NCBI GenBank assembly: GCA_029863245.1
Contig: JAOTVV010000020.1
Coordinates: forward strand, 1-52,030
From: Gemmatimonadota bacterium
GTDB lineage: Bacteria; Gemmatimonadota; Gemmatimonadetes; Gemmatimonadales; GWC2-71-9
DNA: 52,030 bases
Direction of reading: 5' to 3'
The stretch's first letter is position 1. Each line of letters begins with the position of its first letter. Below the pieces are notes generated by a model. The model searched no databases, was not told the DNA's origin, and was given only the letters and a program-made list of their open reading frames with translations. The translations under genes and the position numbers were made by a program. Positions 1-7,627 of the stretch are shown here, in pieces.

Positions 1-425
1 GGCGTGAAGGAGTGCACGCTGATGTGCAGGCACCGGCCCTGGTGGGCTATCCGGTCCGCAATCGCTTCTTCCACTGCGAGGCGCCACGGGTCGTAGTAGC
101 GCGCGAGGCGGCGCTCCCGCTCCTCGCCGGTCAGGGCGCGGTTTCCGGGCACCGGTGTCCCGAAAGCGATTGCCGGAATGACCTTCGGCTGGTGACGGCT
201 GCGGTTCAGGTCCACCACGAGGCGGGAATAGCGCCCGTGATACACAGGGGCGCTCAGGCGACGCGCCAGGGCCGTCGCAGCGGGTCGCGCTCCCCGGTCC
301 CATGCTATGTGCGAGGCGAGTGCTCGAGCACCGAGTCCCAGACTGCCGAGCGATGTCGGGATGCGGCGGGACGCGTGCTCGCAGGTCACGACCACATGGG
401 TGGGGGCGATCTTCAGCCGGGCCAC
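1..425 (-). CDS. N-formylglutamate amidohydrolase-like protein (partial, C-terminus off the window)
   Basis: The first 141 codons are present and the frame runs off the left edge. The protein carries family marks of N-formylglutamate deformylase (FGase, a zinc amidohydrolase): VTCEHAS at residues 13-19, WDRGA at 42-46, VDLNRS at 71-76 and SVHSF at 136-140. Family members cleave an N-acyl group from glutamate. The GTG start lies inside the end of the upstream glutamate-ligase gene (13-base overlap), so it is probably co-translated as the last member of a five-gene run. In this setting it more likely trims or proofreads a glutamyl product than works in histidine breakdown, because no hut gene is nearby. 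The substrate is inferred. Confidence 0.8.
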   Translation of the reverse strand, partial: MARLKIAPTHVVVTCEHASRRIPTSLGSLGLGARALASHIAWDRGARPAATALARRLSAPVYHGRYSRLVVDLNRSRHQPKVIPAIAFGTPVPGNRALTGEERERRLARYYDPWRLAVEEAIADRIAHQGRCLHISVHSFT

Positions 426-1666
426 AGGACGTTCCGCTCCAGGCAGTCCGCTAGCTCCTCGTACGTGCGCCGGATCGCATCGCGGCGGCGCGCGCCGCCC
501 CGGGGGGCCACGCGTCGCACCCGCTGGGCGATCCGCTCGGAGAGGTTACCCTCGCGGAGCCGATCGGCGACGAGTCCGAGATATGGCCGTTCCTCGTGGG
601 AAACCTCGGCGCGCGCTCGGTCGAGGAGCCAACCCAGAACTTCAGCGGCGGGGATCCGGCGGCTTGCGTGCCGACGCCCGACATGTGGTGCCTCGACGTT
701 GGCGTTTCGCCCATGACGGATCACTCGATCGAAGTCACGGACGAGGGCGGCATGCGGAGGGAGAGGCGTTTCCTCCTTCTCCATCGCATGCACCATCCAC
801 CGCAGGACGGCTCGCACGTAGACAGCCACCGCAACGTCAGCCTTCACGCACTCCTGGGTGTCCAGCACCCGGATCTCGATGGCACGGCGCATGAAGCGCA
901 CGATGGCCCCTCTGGAGTTCACCCACTCGTGCTGAATGACGTTACCTCCCGGCACGTCGTCGAGCGTGCGATAGATGCGCTTGAGAATCCGGTTCCGATA
1001 ATCCCGAAACGAATCGACGAATTCCGGAATGACGTCCCCGGTGACAATGGGAATCCGCTTCTGGGTCGTCCGGTAGAATGCCAGGCGGTTGTCCACGTAC
1101 GGCCCGATTTTGCCTTCGTAGATTGGGGAGCTGGCGGTGAGTGCGGGGAGGTACGGCAGCAGGCAGGCGATCGCGTTGTGCAGACGGACCGTCTCGGCCT
1201 CCGTGCCAAACGGCAGGTTCACGTGGCTCGCCTGGACGTTGAGCCAGCCGTGCCCGCGAACGCCGAAGATCCGGTCATAGGTCCGATAGATGCGCCGACC
1301 GGCCCGCGGCCACAGTGTCGTCTGGTTGGGTCGCATGAACGGATGCATGCCGGTCGGCAGGAGCCGGGCGTCGAACTCCTCGTGCAGCAACCGCTGGAAC
1401 CGGCCGAGGCCGCTGACCAGCTGGCGTTCGGCGCGTTCGAGGGTCGGTTGCGGGTGCACCGTCTTGATCTCGAACACGTGCGCGGCGAGCTCGTTCGAGA
1501 AGCCAACGTTGTCGAACTCCACGTCCGACGTGGGTCGCCCGTGCAGCAGCCGAAATGCCGGCTCCACGAAACACTGTGGACGGAGCTCACGGTCCACGAC
1601 CGGATACTCCAACTCCAGGCCGACGACCTCGAAGAGCCGGTAGGCGGCGGGCTCGCCGGGTGTCAC
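413..1666 (-). CDS. GCS2-type glutamate-cysteine ligase / carboxylate-amine ligase family protein
   Basis: 417 residues with glutamine-synthetase-fold glutamate ligase features: GLELEYP at 16-22 (acidic metal site), ELAAHVFEIKT at 59-69, SHVNLPF at 147-153 and IEIRVLDTQE at 263-272, as in GCS2/YbdK proteins. The family uses ATP to join the gamma-carboxyl of glutamate to an amine. GTG start; GTGA overlap with the ATP-grasp gene upstream. The partner enzymes (ATP-grasp ligase, FGase-like hydrolase, C39-like peptidase) argue for an amide or peptide product other than plain glutathione, and no glutathione synthetase is seen. The true amine acceptor is unknown. Confidence 0.82.
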   Translation of the reverse strand: MTPGEPAAYRLFEVVGLELEYPVVDRELRPQCFVEPAFRLLHGRPTSDVEFDNVGFSNELAAHVFEIKTVHPQPTLERAERQLVSGLGRFQRLLHEEFDARLLPTGMHPFMRPNQTTLWPRAGRRIYRTYDRIFGVRGHGWLNVQASHVNLPFGTEAETVRLHNAIACLLPYLPALTASSPIYEGKIGPYVDNRLAFYRTTQKRIPIVTGDVIPEFVDSFRDYRNRILKRIYRTLDDVPGGNVIQHEWVNSRGAIVRFMRRAIEIRVLDTQECVKADVAVAVYVRAVLRWMVHAMEKEETPLPPHAALVRDFDRVIRHGRNANVEAPHVGRRHASRRIPAAEVLGWLLDRARAEVSHEERPYLGLVADRLREGNLSERIAQRVRRVAPRGGARRRDAIRRTYEELADCLERNVLWPG

Positions 1667-3276
1667 GTGGTGGGTGGTCCCTGCGGCGCTTTGATGCGAC
1701 GGAGCAGTGTCAGGATGACAGCCTCGTAGAGGCGGTCCCGCTCGACGGCATCCTCGTCGGTCTCGACAAGGTTCGGATTATCGTTGACCTCGATTACGAG
1801 GGGGCCATTCGGTGACTCCTTGATGTCGACACCGTAGAGCCCGTCGCCGATGAGATCCGCCGCCTCGACGGCGAGTGCCGTTACTGCGGTGGGGGCGGCA
1901 TCGATGGGGACCGCCTCCACTCTGCCAAACCGCGTGCGGCCCGTCTTCCAGCGACCGACGATCTGCCAGTGATCCTTGACCATGTGGTACTTCGCCGCGA
2001 ACAAGAGACGGCCGTCCAACACGCCGATCCGCCAGTCGAAGGGGGTCGGCGTGAACTCCTGCACGATCAGGAGCGGCGATCGGCGGAACATCTCCTGGCG
2101 GATCTCGTCGAACTCCTCGAGACCGTTGGCTTTCTTCACGGCGTCGGAAAACGTACCGTCCGGAATCTTGAGGATGAGCGGGAACCCGAGCGGCGCGATG
2201 TCGGCCATCGGTGTCTTCCGCGAGATGATGACGGTTCGCGGGGTCGGAATGCCCTGCTTTTGAAATAGCTCGTGAAGGAAGACCTTGTTCGTGCACCGGA
2301 TGATAGAGCGCGGGTCGTCGATCACGGGAATGCCGAGGCTCTCTGCCGTTCGCGCGAACGTGAACGAGTAGTGGTCGATAGCGGTCACCGTACGGATGAA
2401 GAGCGCGTCATATTCTGCGAGCGTCCCGAGGTCTTCCTTGCCGACGACCTCAAACAGGGCGTTGTGCTTCGCCGCCGCCCGCTCAAAACGGTCGAGCGTC
2501 CCCTCGTCGGACGGTGCGTGGGGATCCCGGTCGTCGAACAGGCACGCGATGCGGTACGGCCGTTCGGTGTTCGACTCGGGGGGTTCCCGCCGTAACCGGT
2601 CCTTCCCCAACTCCGCGCGAAGGAGATCCAATTCGGACGGATCGAGGCGATCGACCGGAATCGGATAGAGCTGACCCACCTGCCACGTCCCCTCCTCCGG
2701 ATTCTCGTACAGGCGGATCTTGAGGAGCGGGATGGGATAAGCGCGGTAGATGGCGGCGCAGACGCGTCGGAACTGGGGCTCCGGCGTACGGCCGAGTACG
2801 CTCGTGATCTCACGGTAGACCTGGGTGACGTCTTCGTAACGGAGCCCTGCGCCTTCGGCTTGCGACTGTGCAAGCGGGCGATCCGCGTCGTCGCGCATCG
2901 CCAAATCCTGCTCCGGAATGATCAGGCGTGGGAGGAGCCGGTGACCGCCCCGCACGATCCGGTAGTCGATCGTATCCAGGCCGGCTTCCTGGAGTGCCCG
3001 AAAATAGACGTAAGGGTCGGTGATCGCCTGGATGGTCTCGAGGGTCGGCACCACCCGCTGGCGCCGAGCATCTGCCAGGAGCGATACGTAATAGCCCCGT
3101 GAGAGATACTGGTACGACCGGCAGAGATTGATGACCGTCAATCCCTCGGCGTCGGTACCCTCCTCACCGGCTAGGTAATCGTGTGCGGTGTGCTGGGCGA
3201 CGTCGGGGAGCCCGTCGAGCGTCGGCAGATCCGTCACCACCACCAGCCCCCCGCGGGTACGCTTCGGAGCGGTCAT
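1663..3276 (-). CDS. RimK-like ATP-grasp ligase with N-terminal RLAN-type domain
   Basis: 537 residues from an ATG that overlaps the previous stop (ATGA); this start is preferred over longer readings because of the overlap. Residues about 10-150 fit the RimK-like ATP-grasp N-terminal (RLAN) domain. Residues about 240-530 are ATP-grasp: LILKIPDG at 367-374 (ATP-binding lysine), DWRIGVLDG at 414-422 and VIEVNDNPN at 494-502 (metal-binding Glu/Asn). RimK-type enzymes add glutamate or another amino acid to a carboxylate through an acyl-phosphate. It sits between a C39-like peptidase and a GCS2 ligase, so two ATP-dependent amide-forming enzymes are coupled here. The acceptor (small molecule or protein tail) is not visible from sequence. 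Confidence 0.85.
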   Translation of the reverse strand: MTAPKRTRGGLVVVTDLPTLDGLPDVAQHTAHDYLAGEEGTDAEGLTVINLCRSYQYLSRGYYVSLLADARRQRVVPTLETIQAITDPYVYFRALQEAGLDTIDYRIVRGGHRLLPRLIIPEQDLAMRDDADRPLAQSQAEGAGLRYEDVTQVYREITSVLGRTPEPQFRRVCAAIYRAYPIPLLKIRLYENPEEGTWQVGQLYPIPVDRLDPSELDLLRAELGKDRLRREPPESNTERPYRIACLFDDRDPHAPSDEGTLDRFERAAAKHNALFEVVGKEDLGTLAEYDALFIRTVTAIDHYSFTFARTAESLGIPVIDDPRSIIRCTNKVFLHELFQKQGIPTPRTVIISRKTPMADIAPLGFPLILKIPDGTFSDAVKKANGLEEFDEIRQEMFRRSPLLIVQEFTPTPFDWRIGVLDGRLLFAAKYHMVKDHWQIVGRWKTGRTRFGRVEAVPIDAAPTAVTALAVEAADLIGDGLYGVDIKESPNGPLVIEVNDNPNLVETDEDAVERDRLYEAVILTLLRRIKAPQGPPTT

Positions 3277-4004
3277 GAGTTCGGCACTGGACGCCCGAGC
3301 GTCAGCAGGACCGCGTCGTAGGTCTGGTCTCCGAGTAGGATCGCGAGGAGCAATCGCTGCGCCGGCACCGTGTACAGGCCCGTCCTGTTGAGCGGCACGT
3401 TCCGGAACGGATCTGCCACGACGAACCGACGTGTGTGCCACTGGTACCCGCAGACCACCACGAAATGACCGGTGGAGTGGCCACGGATGTCGTCATACTG
3501 ATTCTCGTGTTCTCGAGCCGTCCCGTAGAGATACGTGGCGCTCAGCCCGGTGAGAATGGGGTCACCCTTCGCCAAGATCCGGACCAGCAGATCGGGCGTG
3601 GGTTCCTCGAACCTGACCCGTCCTCCGAGCTTCAGGAAGTCGGCATACGCCGCGACGGCCCGCTGGAGCGGGGGGCTGACGACGGTTGCTGAGCGCTGCG
3701 TGAGCTTGTCGATGAGTGCCGACGGGTCGAGTTGGAGCCATGTCGGGTCGAAGACGCGCAGGCCGAAGGGATAGATCGTTGGGCGGAATCCACGCCCGAT
3801 GGCGCTGATGCCGAGGTTCACGGCGAGCGTGCCACCTCCGGGATTCCGTGGCGTTTCGGCAATGATCCGTTCGAGCGGTGCGCTCAGTCCGTAATACTGA
3901 TAGACCTTGGCTAGACACGTGGGGCCGCAGGTTTCGTCGTCCGGTTGCTCGAATCGAGGGACGTCGAGGAGAATCGGCGGGCGCCGTGGGCCCTTCGCGC
4001 CCAC
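3273..4004 (-). CDS. C39-like cysteine peptidase (papain-like fold)
   Basis: 243 residues, GTG start sharing one base with the stop of the upstream MoxR gene. A papain-like triad can be read: Gln20 and Cys26 in EQPDDETCGPTC, His180 in TGHFVVVCGY, Asp198 in VADPF. The layout matches peptidase_C39-like proteins, which cleave peptide leaders or act as transglutaminase/acyltransferase-like enzymes. No transmembrane segment or ABC domain is present, so it is not a bacteriocin exporter. No signal peptide is evident, so it is probably cytosolic. Its place in an amidoligase operon suggests it processes a glutamylated peptide, or releases or transfers the product; this is inference. Confidence 0.75.
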   Translation of the reverse strand: MGAKGPRRPPILLDVPRFEQPDDETCGPTCLAKVYQYYGLSAPLERIIAETPRNPGGGTLAVNLGISAIGRGFRPTIYPFGLRVFDPTWLQLDPSALIDKLTQRSATVVSPPLQRAVAAYADFLKLGGRVRFEEPTPDLLVRILAKGDPILTGLSATYLYGTAREHENQYDDIRGHSTGHFVVVCGYQWHTRRFVVADPFRNVPLNRTGLYTVPAQRLLLAILLGDQTYDAVLLTLGRPVPNS

Positions 4005-5017
4005 TAGGCGTCCATCCAGTGGCCCCGGTCCACCAGCTCCTGGCAGACACTCTCGGCCGACCGGCCGGCTGCTTCGGCGGCGAAATTGACCACCACCCGA
4101 TGGCGCAAGACGGATAACGCGACGCTCTGCACGTCGTCGAGGTCCGCAATCGGGCGACCGTCAAGGGCCGCTCGCGCCTTGGCGCCGAGCACGAGGTATT
4201 GCGAGGCTCGCGGTCCGGCTCCCCAGCTCACGTACTCGCGAATGAAGTCGGGTGCCTCGTCATCCGGTCGGGTCATCCGCGCTAGCGTGACGGCGGCCCG
4301 CACGACGGGTTTGGGTGCGGGAATGCGACGCACGAGATGCTGGATGTCCAGGAGATCCTGCGCGTGCAGCACGGCCTCGACGATGGACGTTCGGTCGCCG
4401 GTCGTCGTCTCGACGATCCGCTCCTCTTCGGAACGGTCCGGGTAGCGGACGGCAATCTCCAACATGAAGCGGTCGAGTTGAGCCTCGGGGAGAGGGTACG
4501 TCCCCTCTTGCTCGATGGGGTTCTGTGTGGCGAGAACGAAGAACGGTGCGGGCAGCTGGTAGGTCTGGCCGGCGGCCGTCACTTCGTGCTCCTGCATCGC
4601 CTGCAGCAGGGCGGCCTGTGTTTTGGGTGGTGTGCGGTTCACCTCGTCGGCCAGAATGATGTTGGCGAAGATCGGGCCTTGAACGAACCGGAAGGTGCGT
4701 TTCCCGGTGCTCGAGTCCTCTTCGATGATCTCGGTCCCGGTGATGTCGCTCGGCATCAGGTCGGGCGTAAACTGGATGCGCGAGAAGGCGAGGTCCAGTG
4801 CATCGGCGATCGTGGAGACCATGAGCGTTTTGCCCAAGCCCGGTACACCCATCAGGAGCGCGTGGCCACCCGACGCGATCGCCGTCAGGATACCGTGCAA
4901 CACCTCGTCTTGACCCACGATGCGGCGGCGGACCTGCTCCAGCAGGCGCGCCTTCGCCTCGCCGAGGCGGTGGAGCAGCTCGACGTCCCGATCGTCGCGC
5001 AGGGTGGTCGTGGTCAT
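4004..5017 (-). CDS. MoxR-family AAA+ ATPase
   Basis: 337 residues from the internal ATG (MTTTTLRDD); longer in-frame readings reach into the divergent promoter region. Walker A is GVPGLGKT at 57-64 and Walker B ILADEVNR at 121-128, followed by the MoxR-typical ATQNPIEQEGTYPLPEAQLDRF region (described in two parts: ATQNPIEQEG, then TYPLPEAQLDRF). MoxR proteins are chaperone-like ATPases that help assemble or activate protein complexes, usually with a VWA-domain partner. No VWA or DUF58 gene follows; the next gene is the C39-like peptidase, one base overlapped. It may act on an enzyme of this operon, or simply share the promoter. Confidence 0.88.
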   Translation of the reverse strand: MTTTTLRDDRDVELLHRLGEAKARLLEQVRRRIVGQDEVLHGILTAIASGGHALLMGVPGLGKTLMVSTIADALDLAFSRIQFTPDLMPSDITGTEIIEEDSSTGKRTFRFVQGPIFANIILADEVNRTPPKTQAALLQAMQEHEVTAAGQTYQLPAPFFVLATQNPIEQEGTYPLPEAQLDRFMLEIAVRYPDRSEEERIVETTTGDRTSIVEAVLHAQDLLDIQHLVRRIPAPKPVVRAAVTLARMTRPDDEAPDFIREYVSWGAGPRASQYLVLGAKARAALDGRPIADLDDVQSVALSVLRHRVVVNFAAEAAGRSAESVCQELVDRGHWMDA

Positions 5018-5099
5018 GGCGCTCCGAAGCTCTCCGAAGGCAGTCAGGTCTCTCGAATCGTACCCCAAATTGGTCGTAAGAGCCACTCTCCGCACCGGT

Positions 5100-5127
5100 T
5101 TGCAGGGCGGCCCGGACAGGGTACATT
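5100..5127 (+). promoter_or_regulatory. possible sigma-70-like promoter of the atp operon
   Basis: TTGCAG (5100-5105) and TACATT (5122-5127) are 16 bases apart, 10 bases before the first atp start codon. Each hexamer matches the consensus at four of six positions. If real, the transcript has almost no leader, which fits the lack of a Shine-Dalgarno sequence before either candidate ATG. Weak evidence. Confidence 0.3.
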
Positions 5128-5137
5128 TCGTGCGCTC

Positions 5138-5392
5138 ATGGGCCCTATGAACGCCCCGCGACCCACGATGGTCTGGGTCTATCGCTACTCCGGGTTGGGG
5201 TGTGCCTTTGCCGCCGGCGTCATGGTCTTCATGGCCGGTGGGTGGCTCTTGGATAGAGTGGTCGGGTCGTTTCCCGTCTTCATGGTGCTGGGTGCGCTCG
5301 GCGGAGCGGCCCTCAGCACGCTGAGCATCTACCGACGACTCGAGACGAGTCGCGGACCCGGCGAGGAACCGAACGAACAGGGGCAGGGATGA
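5138..5392 (+). CDS. atpZ: AtpZ/AtpI-type small membrane subunit
   Basis: 84 residues from ATG 5138; ATG 5147 would give 81. Two hydrophobic segments (about 20-37 and 44-63) joined by GWLLDRVVGS match the AtpZ family, a small membrane protein at the head of many atp operons. AtpZ with AtpI has been linked to ion supply or assembly of the c-ring. It ends in an ATGA overlap with the next gene. Neither start has a clear ribosome site, in keeping with a leaderless or near-leaderless message. Assignment rests on size, topology and place in the operon. Confidence 0.75.
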   Translation: MGPMNAPRPTMVWVYRYSGLGCAFAAGVMVFMAGGWLLDRVVGSFPVFMVLGALGGAALSTLSIYRRLETSRGPGEEPNEQGQG

Positions 5393-5730
5393 CCGAGGTG
5401 GGGTTGGGGCTCGGTCTCACCGCGACGATCACGGCGGTGGTGTGGCTCGTGTGGGGAGCCGTGGCGGCCCAGACGGCCGCCGGGTTCGGTCTCCTCGCCA
5501 CGGTGCTCCACAGTGTGGCCGTGGCGCTGCTCAAGCCTGCGCTCAAGGGCAGCACGGAGAAACTGATGGGACGGTGGGCCGCCGGCATGGGACTTCGCCT
5601 GCTCGGTGTGGTGGTGTTCGGGGTCTTGGTGATGACGCAGCGGGACCTGGTGCCCCCGTTGCCGGCGGCTATCGGATTCGCAGGGGTGCTGCTGCCACTG
5701 CTGTTCAGTGAGATGCGTTTGCTTCGATGA
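5389..5730 (+). CDS. atpI: AtpI-like ATP synthase accessory membrane protein
   Basis: 113 residues, almost wholly membrane, with about four hydrophobic stretches (around 5-28, 35-48, 64-82, 89-107) and a basic loop KPALKGSTEKLMGR in the middle. Size, topology and position between atpZ and atpB fit AtpI (ATP synthase protein I), thought to assist c-ring assembly. It overlaps both neighbours (ATGA at the start; at the end TGA inside ATGATG). Sequence conservation in this family is low, so the name leans on context. Confidence 0.65.
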   Translation: MTEVGLGLGLTATITAVVWLVWGAVAAQTAAGFGLLATVLHSVAVALLKPALKGSTEKLMGRWAAGMGLRLLGVVVFGVLVMTQRDLVPPLPAAIGFAGVLLPLLFSEMRLLR

Positions 5731-6590
5731 TGCTGCAACAAGAAGTCGACATCGGCGAGCTCCTGATGCATCACACGGCTGATGCGTATGCACTGGATTT
5801 CTCGCCGTTCTTCGTGTGGAATTACGGCAAGTTCATCCCGGACATCCACGTCCTCGGTTTGACGATCAACCTCACGCCGTCCAAGCACGCGATCTACATG
5901 GCGTTTGCCGCGTTCCTCGTGTTCCTGACAATGTGGACGGCCGGGCGAACGCTCGAGCGACAGCGCGCCGGTGAGAAGGCCCCCAAAGGCTTCGCCAACG
6001 CGGTCGAGTCGCTGGCCCTGTGGGTGCGCAACGATGTCGCCATCGCGAACATCGGGCATCACGGAGCGCAGTTCGCGCCGTACATCATGTCCCTGTTCTT
6101 CTTCCTCCTCTACTGCAACCTGCTCGGCCTGCTTCCGTGGGGCGCGAGCCCCACGGCGAACTTGGCCGTGACCGGAGGGATGGCGATCCTGTCGCTGTTC
6201 GTGATCGAGCTGAGCGGGATCGTGAAGCTGGGATGGCGCGGGTACATGAAGACGATCTTCCCGCCCGCGCCGGGGATGGGAGGCGCCGGAGCGGCCGCCA
6301 TCTCGGTCGCGATGGCGCCGATCGAGATCATCGGCAAGCTCGTCAAGCCGTTCGCACTCTGCGTCCGACTCTTCGGCAACATGACGGCGGGACACTTCGC
6401 GATTCTCGCGCTGTTCGGCCTGATCTTCCTGGCCGGGAACTTGGAGGTATGGCGCTGGGGCATAGGGGCGGCTTCGGCCCTGGTCGTGTTCTTCGTGATG
6501 GCGCTGGAGCTGATCATCGCTTTCGTGCAGGCCTACGTGTTCACGCTCATCACGGCGGTGCTGATCGGCGTGATCGTGCATGAGCACTAA
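5727..6590 (+). CDS. atpB: ATP synthase Fo subunit a
   Basis: 287 residues. The proton-channel region is clear: VRLFGNMTAGH carries the essential arginine (Arg214), and ELIIAFVQAYVFTLI near the C-terminus is the conserved last helix. Five to six membrane helices are seen. The N-terminal 50 residues, including HHTADAYALDFSPFF, lie outside the membrane as in other a subunits. With subunit c it forms the two half-channels for protons. It may start at either ATG of an ATGATG that overlaps the atpI stop. The next gene, atpE, is 208 bases downstream behind a structured spacer. Confidence 0.96.
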   Translation: MMLQQEVDIGELLMHHTADAYALDFSPFFVWNYGKFIPDIHVLGLTINLTPSKHAIYMAFAAFLVFLTMWTAGRTLERQRAGEKAPKGFANAVESLALWVRNDVAIANIGHHGAQFAPYIMSLFFFLLYCNLLGLLPWGASPTANLAVTGGMAILSLFVIELSGIVKLGWRGYMKTIFPPAPGMGGAGAAAISVAMAPIEIIGKLVKPFALCVRLFGNMTAGHFAILALFGLIFLAGNLEVWRWGIGAASALVVFFVMALELIIAFVQAYVFTLITAVLIGVIVHEH

Positions 6591-6656
6591 GACGGTAGGA
6601 CGGTAGGGTGGGGGGAGAGGGGGTGGCCCGTGCGCTTCGCGCCGCCCCGACGCGTA

Positions 6657-6705
6657 CCCGGTCGAGCGACCGGGGATACCCGCTGGCCGGAAGGCCACAG
6701 GCGGG
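6657..6705 (+). other. two hairpins in the atpB-atpE spacer
   Basis: Inside the 208-base spacer, 6657-6663 pairs with 6668-6674 (7 bp, 4-base loop GAGC). Then 6679-6683 pairs with 6701-6705, enclosing 6684-6688/6693-6697 (5 bp, GGAA tetraloop). No T-run follows, so an ordinary intrinsic terminator is unlikely. A structured leader before atpE could protect the message or tune the high c-subunit output; that is inference. The rest of the spacer shows no gene. Confidence 0.5.
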
Positions 6706-6798
6706 TCACCGTAAGGGAGCCGTGATGGGAGAGGCGGCTACCCGGCGGAGGCGCAACCGATACGGAGTCTCCCGACCAACGATCGAGGGAACTGACCG

Positions 6799-7068
6799 AT
6801 GCTGAACATGCTTGCTGCCATGCTGGTACAGGCCGCGCCGGCTGGTGCGGCCGTCAACGAGGTGCTGGGGGTCGGGCTGGGAATCGGGTTGGCGCTGTTG
6901 GGTGCCGGGCTGGGACTGGGTTGGATCGGGTCGCAGACGGCTCAGGCGATTGCGCGGCAGCCCGCAGCGGCCGACAGCATTCGCGGAACCTCGTTGCTGA
7001 TCGCCTTCCTGATGGAGGGGGCAACAATCATCGCCATCATCATGTCGCTCGTGGCGAAACTCATCTGA
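6799..7068 (+). CDS. atpE: ATP synthase Fo subunit c
   Basis: 89 residues. Two helices flank the polar loop AIARQPAA (51-57), and the ion-carrying acid is Glu73 in AFLMEGATI. The glutamine of helix 1 and the Ser/Thr after the glutamate that mark sodium-binding c-rings are replaced (Leu, Gly), so proton coupling is expected. The first 20 residues (MLNMLAAMLVQAAPAGAA) form an extra hydrophobic, signal-like extension absent from short c subunits. It forms the rotor ring in the membrane. Confidence 0.96.
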   Translation: MLNMLAAMLVQAAPAGAAVNEVLGVGLGIGLALLGAGLGLGWIGSQTAQAIARQPAAADSIRGTSLLIAFLMEGATIIAIIMSLVAKLI

Positions 7069-7075
7069 TTCACCG

Positions 7076-7627
7076 ATGAATCTCTCACTAATGCTGGTAG
7101 CGGCGGCGGCGGAAGCCGCCGAGGGCGGTCTGGGTGGGCCGTTCACCGTGGAGCCCGGTCTGGTCATCTGGACGTGGATCGTCTTCGGCTTCTTGATGTT
7201 CATACTCTGGAAGTACGCATGGCCGCCCATCGTGCGCCTCACGGAGGAGCGCGAGAAACGGATCGCGGCCCAACTCGCCGACGCCGAACGGCTCGGGAAG
7301 GAAGCGCAGGCGACGGTCGAGCGGCACCAGAAGCTCTTGGAGGGGGCGAAGCAGGAGGCCCAGGCTCTGATCAACGAGGCCAAGGGTGTGGCCCAGAAGG
7401 AGCGGGAGGTGCTGCTGGCCCGGGCTGCGCAGGAGCAGGAGGCCCTGTTGGATCGGGCGCGCCGGGAGATCGACGCCGAACGTGAGCGCGCGGTGAGTGA
7501 TCTGCGGCGCGAAGCGGTGGAGCTTTCGCTTGCTGCGGCGACCAAGCTGATCCAGGTGCGACTGGATGACGATGCCGACCGCAAGATCGTCGAGGAGTAT
7601 CTGGGGTCCCTGGAAGAGCAGGCGTGA
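7076..7627 (+). CDS. atpF: ATP synthase Fo subunit b
   Basis: 183 residues: a hydrophobic, alanine-rich start (LSLMLVAAAAEAAEGG) that could be a signal peptide, one strong membrane helix (about 28-47), then a long charged coiled coil (about 55-165) that forms the peripheral stalk to F1. It lies seven bases after atpE and overlaps atpH by GTGA. The extended N-terminus resembles b subunits of some non-proteobacterial phyla. Confidence 0.93.
   Translation: MNLSLMLVAAAAEAAEGGLGGPFTVEPGLVIWTWIVFGFLMFILWKYAWPPIVRLTEEREKRIAAQLADAERLGKEAQATVERHQKLLEGAKQEAQALINEAKGVAQKEREVLLARAAQEQEALLDRARREIDAERERAVSDLRREAVELSLAAATKLIQVRLDDDADRKIVEEYLGSLEEQA

Noticed and set aside
6799..7068. Sodium-coupled c-ring
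   Set aside because: Helix 1 lacks the needed glutamine and the residue after Glu73 is glycine, so proton coupling is expected.
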